Source of the DNA: JAHFLD01 sp964367145
GTDB taxonomy: Bacteria > Patescibacteriota > Minisyncoccia > UBA6257 > 1-14-0-10-40-38
Assembly: GCA_964367145.1 (NCBI GenBank)
Contig: CAYIWJ010000017.1
Coordinates: 1-14,344, forward strand
Direction of reading: 5' to 3'
DNA length: 14,344 bases
The position numbers and the translations under genes are program-made. The notes beneath the pieces are model-generated. The model searched no databases. It was given only the letters and a program-made list of their open reading frames with translations, and was not told the origin of the DNA. Of the stretch, positions 7,321-13,493 are shown piece after piece (positions within the stretch are counted from its first letter, which is position 1; each line of letters starts with the position of its first letter).

Positions 7321-8556
7321 ATGCGTTTGATTGGTGTACGACATCGAGTGAAGAAGACTGCTAAGGGCGAGGCGCGACCGACGATGGTGGCCATCAAAGA
7401 TGGCGACCGGACGGTAGTGCATGAACTCGCTGATGATCAGGCGGAGCTGGATTTCTTGCTCCATCTGTTTCCGATCGCGTGGCGTCCGGCGGTAGAGGGC
7501 GATAACCCGTCCCTTTATCGGTCCCGTCACTGCAAGTGGAAGAAGGACAAGGAGTCTGGCGCAGAGGTTCTGGCGCAAGTTCCGGTTGAGTTTGAGGGTT
7601 TGATTTCGGATGATACGGTTCTGATGTCGCTTGGAGGATCGGGCGACAGATTTGCTGCCGCGCTTTCTCGCCGAGGTGAGGAGGTTGAGGCTAAAGTTTG
7701 TCGCCTTCCGCCATTTTCTCTGAAAGAGCTTCGGGGCGAAGTGGGCAAGGACGATGACCATCTGAACCTGATTCGGATCTTTGAGACGCAGCCAGATGTT
7801 TTCCGTGAGATGACGCCGAGAGATCGAGCTTTGATTCGGGTTCGTGAAGCTTATTTTGCCCGGCAAGAGGTCCAGCGCGCCAGAATTGGTTGCGAACAGA
7901 GGCTACGCCAGCAGTTTATCGGCACGATTTTTCTTTCGGAAGAGGGACGCTATCCCGAAGGCGAAGTTGAGGCACTCTTTGACGCGGCTAAGGCCAACGA
8001 CAAGGTGTTCCAAGGACTGCTTGCGGAAGAAAAGCAACGCGATCGTGATTTGAAGGTAGTGGTGCACGCGCTTTCGGTTTGGAAGATATTTGAGGGCGTT
8101 GAAGGCGCCGGTGTGGCCATTGCCGCCGGAATCATTTCGGCAGTTGGCGATATCCGACTCTTTGCGAATGAGAAGAAGCTGAAGGCCTTTTGCGGAGTGC
8201 ATGTTTTATCTGATGGCAGGATTCCCCGCCGACGAAGCGGACAGGTCGCGAACTGGAGTCCGCGCGCCAAGCAGGCACTTTATTTGCTGGCCGATCAGTT
8301 CAACCGACGACCCGATTCAGACTGGGGCAAGAAGTTGCGCGAGTACAAGGTGAAGTTGCGAGCGAAGCACCCGGAGCCGATTCTGGTTTCTTCCGATCCG
8401 AGTGATCCGAATTCCAAAAAGGTAAAACGCTACACCGACGGTCACATTCACAAGATGGCGTTGTGGCGAACGGTCACCAAGTTCGTGGAGTGGCTCTACC
8501 GCGAGTGGAGCAAGCTGGAGCGTGAGACTTCGACTCCGGCGCTGATTCCGAGCTAG
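7321..8556 (+). CDS. IS110/IS116-type transposase-like protein with degenerate DEDD domain
   Basis: Residues about 254-325 match the IS116/IS110/IS902 C-terminal domain: VWKIFEGVEGAGVAIAAGII, then VGDIRLFANEKKLKAFCGV, a Ser-rich loop (S297, S306) and SPRAKQALYLLADQ. Near the C-terminus GHIHKMALWRTVTKFVEWLY (374-393) resembles the terminal helix of the family. The N-terminal half (1-200) keeps the RuvC-like order of IS110 proteins, but three of the four DEDD positions look replaced: R7 for the first Asp (IGVR), S103 for Glu (VLMSLGG), then D144 and H147 for the Asp pair (GKDDDHLN). Candidate catalytic serines remain. The ATG follows GAGG (7311-7314) by 6 nt. It sits between two structured non-coding regions and ends at a strong terminator. 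It may be a domesticated or inactive recombinase; the residue mapping is by eye. Confidence 0.75.
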   Translation: MRLIGVRHRVKKTAKGEARPTMVAIKDGDRTVVHELADDQAELDFLLHLFPIAWRPAVEGDNPSLYRSRHCKWKKDKESGAEVLAQVPVEFEGLISDDTVLMSLGGSGDRFAAALSRRGEEVEAKVCRLPPFSLKELRGEVGKDDDHLNLIRIFETQPDVFREMTPRDRALIRVREAYFARQEVQRARIGCEQRLRQQFIGTIFLSEEGRYPEGEVEALFDAAKANDKVFQGLLAEEKQRDRDLKVVVHALSVWKIFEGVEGAGVAIAAGIISAVGDIRLFANEKKLKAFCGVHVLSDGRIPRRRSGQVANWSPRAKQALYLLADQFNRRPDSDWGKKLREYKVKLRAKHPEPILVSSDPSDPNSKKVKRYTDGHIHKMALWRTVTKFVEWLYREWSKLERETSTPALIPS

Positions 8557-8583
8557 AAGTAGTTCATTGGTTTGAGTAGACAC

Positions 8584-8620
8584 AAGCCTTGCGTCGTCTT
8601 TGACGGCGCGGGGCTTTTTT
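8584..8620 (+). terminator. Strong rho-independent terminator after the IS110-like gene
   Basis: A 15-bp stem including G-U pairs, from AAGCC (8584) to the GGCTT arm ending at 8616, has a TTT loop (8599-8601) and is followed by T residues to 8620. It lies 27 nt after the stop codon and separates the coding transcript from the second structured unit. Confidence 0.92.
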
Positions 8621-8671
8621 ATTGGATTTTAGAGTGCCACTTTAACGTGGAGCAAAGAAAGTTGAGATTTT

Positions 8672-8717
8672 TATAATTCAGTCGTTCGTCCTTGCTATTT
8701 ATCTATTTTTGTATTAT
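8672..8717 (+). promoter_or_regulatory. Two possible -10 boxes for the downstream structured RNA
   Basis: TATAAT (8672-8677) and TATTAT (8712-8717) lie upstream of the first downstream stem, which begins at 8727. Neither has a clear -35 at normal spacing. The second box predicts a start near 8724, just before the stem. The first would add TTCGTCC (8685-8691), which is complementary to GGACGAA (8739-8745) and could change the fold. Which one is used cannot be decided from sequence. Confidence 0.35.
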
Positions 8718-8723
8718 TGTCTA

Positions 8724-9054
8724 AAAATCGCTTGGGGTGGACGAAAGGATTCTTGTTGCTCTAGTAACGTGTACGCTAATGTTTTCCCTAAGCGATGCCT
8801 GAATAACTTAGAGACTGGACGTTTGGAATTCTGGTTTGCCCTCAAAAAGAAGGCGGATCGTGCGAAGAAGTGTCCAGTCTCTTTTATAGACAATCTCGGG
8901 ATGGGGCGACGACTCAGCTGTTGTTCTTTTGAACGACTGAACAGATGTCATCTTTTCCCGGGATTTTGGCGGACGTTGGTGCGGGTGTTTCTTCGGAGAC
9001 GAAACCGTGAATGTCCGCTCGGCCCCTTTTGCCAAAAGCAAACGGGGCTTTTTT
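8724..9054 (+). ncRNA. Second structured RNA: four stem-loop modules ending at a terminator
   Basis: This stretch of about 330 nt is non-coding and continues the module pattern seen upstream of the IS110-like gene. M7 pairs 8727-8737 with 8786-8796; M8 8811-8820 with 8872-8881 (perfect 10 bp, 11 with flanks); M9 8892-8901 with 8956-8965; M10 8968-8974 with 9013-9019, containing a UUCG-capped hairpin GTTTC/GAGAC (8987-9000). Module lengths are 70, 71, 74 and 52 nt. It ends at a clear terminator, so it is probably an independent transcript. I compared it with memory of RNase P RNA, tmRNA, 6S and SRP RNA and found none of their conserved blocks. The 5' end is uncertain (8684 or 8724). Confidence 0.6.
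9022..9054 (+). terminator. Rho-independent terminator of the second structured RNA
   Basis: GCCCC (9022-9026) and TTTGC pair with GCAAA and GGGGC, with one internal mismatch and a CAAAA loop. The stem is followed by TTTTTT. It lies directly after module M10 and about 70 nt before the groES promoter, so it insulates the chaperonin operon from upstream transcription. Confidence 0.9.
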
Positions 9055-9121
9055 ACTTTTTGGGTTTGCGAGGGCGTCTTGATGGCGGTAACTTTTCGCG
9101 GTTTTTAGGGTGTACAATCTA

Positions 9122-9149
9122 TTGACAATCGGTTTTTTTTGACTATAAT
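9122..9149 (+). promoter_or_regulatory. Near-consensus sigma70 promoter of groES-groEL
   Basis: Perfect TTGACA (9122-9127), 16-nt spacer, perfect TATAAT (9144-9149). The predicted start is near 9156, giving a leader of about 90 nt before groES. No CIRCE operator (TTAGCACTC-N9-GAGTGCTAA) is present. Such a strong promoter fits constitutive high expression of chaperonin. Confidence 0.88.
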
Positions 9150-9153
9150 CAGA

Positions 9154-9163
9154 CCTCTAGAGG
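9154..9163 (+). promoter_or_regulatory. Perfect 10-bp palindrome at the groESL start site (possible operator)
   Basis: CCTCTAGAGG is a perfect palindrome beginning 4 nt after the -10 box and spanning the predicted start point, a common location for repressor binding. There is no second copy in the leader. It could be coincidence; no known heat-shock repressor site matches it. Confidence 0.3.
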
Positions 9164-9245
9164 GTGCCTTAATCTAATAAATACTAAATAGTGTCGGAGG
9201 CGCTTTCGAATTTAATTACAAGGTCAAAAAAGATCAAATAAAAAT

Positions 9246-9536
9246 ATGAATTTTAAACCACTGGCTCATCGGGTTTTTTTGGAGCCGATGACTGACGATA
9301 AAACTACCAAGTCGGGGATTGTGATTCCGGAGACCGCCGAAAAAGAACGTCCGATGAAGGGCAGGGTTTTGGCAACTGGCCCGGGAAAGCTTAGCGAAAA
9401 GGGCGAGCGGATTCCGATGTCGGTCAAAGTTGGGGATGTAGTGTTGTTTAAAAAATATGGCCCCGACGAAATTGAGATAGATCGCAAGAAGTATTTGGTT
9501 TGCGAGGAGGACGATATTTTGGCGGTGATAGAATAA
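9246..9536 (+). CDS. groES: Co-chaperonin GroES (10-kDa chaperonin)
   Basis: GroES forms the heptameric lid on GroEL during ATP-driven protein folding in the cytoplasm. The 96-aa length is typical. Seen directly: the N-terminal PLAHRVFLEP, the mobile loop (about residues 18-31, DKTTKSGIVIPETA) that contacts GroEL, the G-R-V-L-A-T-GPG block (about 39-47), VGDVVLFKKYG (about 62-72) and the ending DDILAVIE. No SD precedes the ATG; a GGAGG at 9196-9200 is too far upstream (45 nt) to serve. It is the first gene of the chaperonin operon, 79 nt before groEL. Confidence 0.97.
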   Translation: MNFKPLAHRVFLEPMTDDKTTKSGIVIPETAEKERPMKGRVLATGPGKLSEKGERIPMSVKVGDVVLFKKYGPDEIEIDRKKYLVCEEDDILAVIE

Positions 9537-9597
9537 GAGAAATCAGACATTCCTAAATTTATAGAGTGGATCGAAATCCATATATCAGTAAAAATTA

Positions 9598-9609
9598 GTA
9601 AATTCGTAA
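9598..9609 (-). repeat. Inverted copy of the ACGAAT-type repeat core
   Basis: On the minus strand this reads TTACGAATTTAC, identical over 12 bp to 6679-6690 in the ACGAAT cluster. It sits 6 nt before the groEL start codon in the groES-groEL gap, where no SD is visible. It may be a remnant of the same dispersed repeat. Confidence 0.4.
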
Positions 9610-9615
9610 TACTAT

Positions 9616-11265
9616 ATGGCTAAACAAATTTTATTTAACGAAAAGGCGCGACAGGCGCTGAAGCGCGGAGTGGATAAGCTGGCGAACGCGGTTAAGGTGA
9701 CGCTCGGGCCGAGAGGTCGGGCGGTGGTTCTGGAAAAAAGTTACGGTTCGCCGATTATCACGCATGATGGCGTGACGATTGCCAAAGAAATTGAATTGGA
9801 AGATAAGATAGAAAATATCGGCGCGGAGTTGGTTAAGCAAGTTGCTTCCAAAACCAACGATGTTGCCGGTGATGGTACGACAACCGCTACTCTTTTAACT
9901 CAGGTTTTTGTGGAGGAGGGATTAAAGAGCGTGGCGTCCGGAGTGGATCCGGTGGGTTTGCGTCGTGGCATGGAAAAAGCGCATCAAGCAGTTTTGGTCG
10001 CGCTCAAGAAAATTTCTAAAAAACTTACCGGTTCGGAAGAAATCGCGCAGGTGGCGACCATTTCGGCTCGGGAATCGGAAATCGGAGCGCTAATTGCCGA
10101 AGTCATTGAAAAAATCGGCAAGGATGGCGTGGTAACCGTAGAAGAGTCGCAGACGATGGGTTTGAGTAAAGAAGTTGTGGAGGGTTTGCAGTTTGATCGC
10201 GGTTATCTTTCGGCTTACATGGTAACGAACTCCGAACGGATGGAGGCGGTTTTGGAGAGTCCGTATGTTTTGGTAACCGACAAAAAAATCGGAGCGATAA
10301 ATGATTTACTGCCGTTGTTGGAAAAACTGGTGCAGTCGGGCAAAAAGGAACTTTTGATCGTGGCGGAAGATGTTGAGGGCGAAGCTTTGGCGACTTTGGT
10401 GGTCAATAAGTTGCGCGGGATTTTTACGGTGCTGGCGGTTAAGGCCCCTGGTTTTGGCGATCGCAAAAAAGAAATGTTGCAGGATATTGCCGCGATAACC
10501 GGAGCGGAGTTTGTCTCGGAAGAAGTTGGGCGCAAGTTGGAGGCGGTTGAGGTGGCGCAATTGGGTCAGGCGCATCGCGTGGTTTCTACCAAGGACATGA
10601 CGACGATTGTCGGCGGCAAGGGTGATAAGTCGGGCATCGCCGATAGAATCGCGCAGATAAAGAATCAGATCGCCAAATCAACTTCTGATTTTGATAAAGA
10701 AAAATTGCAGGAGCGATTGAGCAAGCTTTCCGGCGGGGTGGCGGTGATTAAAGTTGGCGCGGCGACCGAAGTTGAACAGAAGGAAAAGCGTTACCGAATT
10801 GAAGACGCGGTGGCGGCGACCAAGGCCGCGATTGAAGAGGGAATCGTGCCCGGGGGCGGCGTGGCTTTGGTGCGAGCGTCCATGGCAGTGCAGGAATTGA
10901 TTGACGGTTACAGCAAGGAGCAGTTGCCGGAAATAGTTGGCGCCAAGATTGTGTTGGCCGGTATTCGGGCTCCGCTCCAGCAGATTGCGGAGAACGCCGG
11001 ACATGATGGCGCGGTGGTGTTGGACAAAGTTTTGCAGGGTAAAGATGATTTTGGTTTTAACGCCGCAACTGGTGTTTATGAAGCCCTGTATGCGAATGGG
11101 ATTATTGATCCGACCCGCGTGGTGCGGACGGCTTTGCAGAATGCCGTTTCGGTGGCTTCGCTGTTTTTGGTAACCGAGGCGGTGGTGGCGGATATTCCGG
11201 AAAAGAAAAAGAAGGGAGGAGCGGGTTCGGAAATGATGGGAGGGGACATGGGTGGAGAATATTAG
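9616..11265 (+). CDS. groEL: Chaperonin GroEL (60-kDa)
   Basis: GroEL is the tetradecameric ATP-dependent folding chamber partnered with GroES. The 549-aa protein is full length. Key parts: the N-terminal VKVTLGPRGR (26-35), nucleotide-binding GDGTTTAT (85-92, with D86 equivalent to E. coli D87), the apical-domain block KAPGFGDRKKEMLQDIA (about 276-292), the equatorial RIEDAVAATKAA with its conserved Asp, EEGIVPGGG, and a Gly/Met-rich tail (GGAGSEMMGGDMGGEY) like the GGM tail of other bacteria. It is cotranscribed with groES; no SD is visible before the ATG. Nothing suggests inactivation. Confidence 0.98.
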   Translation: MAKQILFNEKARQALKRGVDKLANAVKVTLGPRGRAVVLEKSYGSPIITHDGVTIAKEIELEDKIENIGAELVKQVASKTNDVAGDGTTTATLLTQVFVEEGLKSVASGVDPVGLRRGMEKAHQAVLVALKKISKKLTGSEEIAQVATISARESEIGALIAEVIEKIGKDGVVTVEESQTMGLSKEVVEGLQFDRGYLSAYMVTNSERMEAVLESPYVLVTDKKIGAINDLLPLLEKLVQSGKKELLIVAEDVEGEALATLVVNKLRGIFTVLAVKAPGFGDRKKEMLQDIAAITGAEFVSEEVGRKLEAVEVAQLGQAHRVVSTKDMTTIVGGKGDKSGIADRIAQIKNQIAKSTSDFDKEKLQERLSKLSGGVAVIKVGAATEVEQKEKRYRIEDAVAATKAAIEEGIVPGGGVALVRASMAVQELIDGYSKEQLPEIVGAKIVLAGIRAPLQQIAENAGHDGAVVLDKVLQGKDDFGFNAATGVYEALYANGIIDPTRVVRTALQNAVSVASLFLVTEAVVADIPEKKKKGGAGSEMMGGDMGGEY

Positions 11266-11275
11266 GCGTTGATTG

Positions 11276-11414
11276 GCAGATTTTTTGTTTGCGGGCACAA
11301 GGGTTCATTTTTCTTGTGAAAAATGAACCCTTCCTCTAGCTGTAAAAATTTCTATTGCTATTGAAATCCAGGCTTTTTATAGCTTTGGGGGCCACCCGCA
11401 AACAGAAAATCTGC
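11276..11414 (+). repeat. 139-bp Y-shaped inverted-repeat element between groEL and lemA
   Basis: A 20-bp inverted repeat (11276-11295 with 11395-11414, 19 of 20 matching and the mismatch able to form G-U in RNA) encloses two further hairpins. One is a perfect 15-bp stem, AAGGGTTCATTTTTC (11299-11313) with its complement at 11318-11332. The other is an 11-bp stem with one G-U, AGCTGTAAAAA (11338-11348) with 11374-11384. TTG flanks both ends (11273-11275 and 11415-11417), a possible but weak 3-bp target duplication. There is no T-run after the hairpins, so a classic terminator is unlikely. It may be a MITE/REP-like element or a structured groEL 3' RNA. A competing pairing, GCCACC (11391-11396) with GGTGGC (11424-11429), overlaps its right arm. 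Confidence 0.65.
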
Positions 11415-11475
11415 TTGCTGGCTGGTGGCGGGTACATACTTAGTTATTGATTAGAAATTGGCTATTAGAAATTTG

Positions 11476-11484
11476 TGCTATTAT
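11476..11484 (+). promoter_or_regulatory. Extended -10 promoter of lemA, probably leaderless
   Basis: TGCTATTAT is an extended -10 box (TATTAT at 11479-11484) ending exactly 6 nt before the lemA ATG, the same layout as at rmuC, where even the preceding TTGTGCTA matches. No SD and no clear -35 are visible. Confidence 0.5.
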
Positions 11485-11490
11485 TATTTT

Positions 11491-12048
11491 ATGTCCTCAT
11501 TAAATATAGTTTTGGTTGTTTTGGGCGTTTTGCTTTTGTGGGTGGTGAGTCTATACAACGGTTTTGTGCGGGCGCGATTTAGGATTCGCGAGGCGTTCTC
11601 GGATATTGATGTTCAGACCAAGCGACGTTATGACTTGATTCCAAACTTAATGGAAACAGTTAAGGGCTATATGGCGCACGAAAAAGGAGTGCTGGAGAGC
11701 GTGACTTCCGCTCGAACGGCCGTTATGAACGCCGGTGGAAATCCACTCGAAAAAGCCAAAGCCGAAAATGCTTTGTCGGGAACTTTGAAGACCTTGTTCG
11801 CGGTAGCGGAAAATTATCCGGAGTTGAAGGCCAATACCAACTTTTTGTCTTTTCAGACGGAGCTTTCCGACACCGAAAATAAAATCCAGGCGGCGCGGCG
11901 GTTTTATAATGATACGGTGCACGATATGAATACCAAGGTCAATTCTTTTCCCGGCAATGTTATCGCCGGCGCGTTTGGTTTTCACGAGGAGAAATTTTTT
12001 GAGAATGTTTCTGCCGTTGAGAAGGAGCCGGTTAAAGTTCAATTTTAG
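11491..12048 (+). CDS. lemA: LemA family protein
   Basis: LemA proteins are membrane-anchored helical-bundle proteins of unclear biochemical role, often encoded next to the HtpX protease. The 185-aa product has one N-terminal membrane helix (about residues 5-22) and the family blocks VQTKRRYDLIPNLMETVKGYM (start about 41), then a long helical core ending with AARRFYNDTVHDMNTKVNSFP (about 140-160) and the short C-terminal tail. The ATG at 11491 is chosen over an in-frame TTG at 11458 because the membrane anchor starts at once and the -10 box lies 6 nt upstream. The next gene begins directly after its stop codon. A role with HtpX in envelope quality control is inferred from context. Confidence 0.93.
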   Translation: MSSLNIVLVVLGVLLLWVVSLYNGFVRARFRIREAFSDIDVQTKRRYDLIPNLMETVKGYMAHEKGVLESVTSARTAVMNAGGNPLEKAKAENALSGTLKTLFAVAENYPELKANTNFLSFQTELSDTENKIQAARRFYNDTVHDMNTKVNSFPGNVIAGAFGFHEEKFFENVSAVEKEPVKVQF

Positions 12049-12483
12049 ATGCATAACCCTTTTGCTTTTGGTGTGTTAGCCGGGGTGGGATCGTTCCTAT
12101 CAATCTTGGGGGCGTATTTGGTTTACTTTGATGGAATGCGCTTGAGAAAGTTGGGGGCGAGATTGAATCCACCTTTTATAGCTATTGTTATTCTTATAAT
12201 CCAAAACATTGTAGTGATACAGAATGTATTTAACGGTGTTCCGATTTTGCCTTTTTCTTATTTTCTGACCAAGTTTAGTTGGTTGGTTTTTGTTTTACCG
12301 TGGATTATTTATCTGTTATTTTTTCGTCCACATTATCGTAAACAAGTTATGCAGGGAAATGTTGATGATTCTCGTTTGTTCGGGCTTAAGGCTTGGTTTG
12401 TTTTGTTTGTATTCCTCTCGGTCGCGGCTTTTTTGTGGCAGACGTTTGTAATATTGTTTACGATCTTTGCTAAAAACTTGTGA
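12049..12483 (+). CDS. Small four-helix membrane protein (144 aa), unknown
   Basis: I do not recognise a named family. Four hydrophobic segments are visible (about residues 5-27, 42-61, 74-92 and 113-140), with basic loops (RLRKLGAR at 31-38, RPHYRKQ at 93-99). Its ATG follows the lemA stop codon with no gap (TAG then ATG) and it has no SD of its own, so translation is probably coupled to lemA. It sits between lemA and htpX, which suggests a part in the same membrane-maintenance group (inference from position only). No catalytic motif is seen. Confidence 0.7.
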   Translation: MHNPFAFGVLAGVGSFLSILGAYLVYFDGMRLRKLGARLNPPFIAIVILIIQNIVVIQNVFNGVPILPFSYFLTKFSWLVFVLPWIIYLLFFRPHYRKQVMQGNVDDSRLFGLKAWFVLFVFLSVAAFLWQTFVILFTIFAKNL

Positions 12484-12537
12484 AGACTTTTATATTGGAT
12501 TAGAGATGGTTTTTAATTATGTTTTTATTTTTGATTT

Positions 12538-13443
12538 ATGGCTTCTCTCTACACTCATCGGGATTCTAACATTCGGAAAACTTGGCTGATTTTTGCGGTT
12601 TTTTTGGTAGTGGTTATTGGTATCGGCTGGATTTTTTCGCGAGCTTATGGGAACCCGGTCATACTTTATTTTGCGGTTGTGTTTAGCGTGGTGATGAATT
12701 TTGTGGCCTATTGGCATTCCGACAAGATTGCCCTGCGGATGGCGCAGGCTTTCCCAGCTACTCGAGAAAATGCCCGCGAACTTTATAACATTGTGGAGAA
12801 TCTTTGCATTACTGCTGGACTTCCGGTGCCAAAAATTTATTTAATGCAGGAGCCGGTGCCGAACGCTTTTGCGACTGGTAGAAATCCGGAGCATGCCGCG
12901 CTTGCGGTTACAACCGGACTTATGGAGCGACTTAACCGCGCCGAGCTAGAGGGCGTGATTGCTCACGAACTGTCCCATATCGGCAACCGAGATATGCTGG
13001 TTTCAACCATGGTAATCGTGTTGGTTGGTTTTATTTCTATTCTCTCGGATTTGTTTATGCGATCGTTGTGGTTTGGGGGGTCTCGCAGGCGAAGCAGTAA
13101 CAATGATTCTGCCGGTGGACTCATTATGTTTTTGGCGCTTGCCGCGGTAGTTCTGGCGCCGATTGCCGCGGTTTTGATGCAGTTGGCCATTTCGCGCCGT
13201 CGGGAGTTTTTGGCGGATACTTCGGGTGCTCTTTTGACTCGTTATCCCGAGGGATTGGCGACCGCCCTCCAAAAGATTTCACAAGACCCTCGCCCGATGC
13301 GGGCGGCGACCAATACCAATGCCCACCTGTGGTTTGATGATCCCTTTGACGGCAAACAGCGCAAACCCTGGCTTTATAAACTTTTTATGACCCATCCGCC
13401 GGTGGAGGAGAGAATTAAGGCCTTGCGAGGAATGGATGTGTAG
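12538..13443 (+). CDS. htpX: HtpX-like membrane zinc metalloprotease (M48)
   Basis: HtpX degrades misfolded or damaged membrane proteins. The 301-aa protein has two N-terminal membrane helices (about residues 16-34 and 41-58), then the M48 catalytic core with the zinc motif HELSH (143-147) and a third ligand E223 in the block RRREFLAD (220-227). Two more hydrophobic segments (about 155-172 and 194-218) lie between them, the usual HtpX layout with the active site facing the cytoplasm. The conserved MTHPPVEERI block is near the C-terminus. The start ATG is preceded by TATTTT 6 nt upstream (12526-12531), a weak version of the leaderless arrangement. It lies 54 nt after the small membrane protein gene, in a lemA-htpX neighbourhood common in bacteria. 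Confidence 0.95.
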   Translation: MASLYTHRDSNIRKTWLIFAVFLVVVIGIGWIFSRAYGNPVILYFAVVFSVVMNFVAYWHSDKIALRMAQAFPATRENARELYNIVENLCITAGLPVPKIYLMQEPVPNAFATGRNPEHAALAVTTGLMERLNRAELEGVIAHELSHIGNRDMLVSTMVIVLVGFISILSDLFMRSLWFGGSRRRSSNNDSAGGLIMFLALAAVVLAPIAAVLMQLAISRRREFLADTSGALLTRYPEGLATALQKISQDPRPMRAATNTNAHLWFDDPFDGKQRKPWLYKLFMTHPPVEERIKALRGMDV

Positions 13444-13493
13444 CGAGATTTATTTCTCTTTACCGTTTATCCAAAATCAGTTAGTCTAAAAAT

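Noticed and set aside
6859..7364. Short open frames (88 and 62 codons) in the upstream non-coding region
   Set aside because: They run across perfect long-range stems, have no SD, and the second overlaps the start of the IS110-like gene in another frame.
7285..7866. Antisense open frame of 193 codons opposite the IS110-like gene
   Set aside because: It is Arg/Ser/Gln-rich shadow coding with no SD or promoter, opposite a clearly recognisable protein domain.
6781..9019. The ~70-nt modules as degenerate tRNAs
   Set aside because: Size is similar but there is no T-arm GGTTCGAATC-type sequence, no anticodon arm geometry, and stems are 7-16 bp rather than a 7-bp acceptor.
6781..9019. Integron attC sites or a CRISPR array
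   Set aside because: No GTTRRRY/RYYYAAC core boxes were seen, and the modules have different sequences rather than identical repeats with spacers.
8724..9054. RNase P RNA, tmRNA, 6S RNA or SRP RNA as identity of the second structured RNA
   Set aside because: None of the conserved blocks I know (RNase P GAGGAAAGTCC-type core, tmRNA acceptor end with a T arm, SRP GGAAGGAAGCAG-type loop) is present. A covariance-model search would settle it.
8709..9125. Open frame of 138 codons on the + strand in the downstream non-coding region
   Set aside because: The translation is rich in Cys, Arg and Trp, lacks an SD, overlaps four strong RNA stems and reads straight through a terminator. It is not protein-like.
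9156..9245. CIRCE heat-shock operator in the groES leader
   Set aside because: No TTAGCACTC-N9-GAGTGCTAA or near match is present.
11299..11332. Perfect 15-bp hairpin after groEL as a simple terminator
   Set aside because: It is followed by CCTCTAGC rather than a T-run, and it is nested in a larger inverted-repeat structure.
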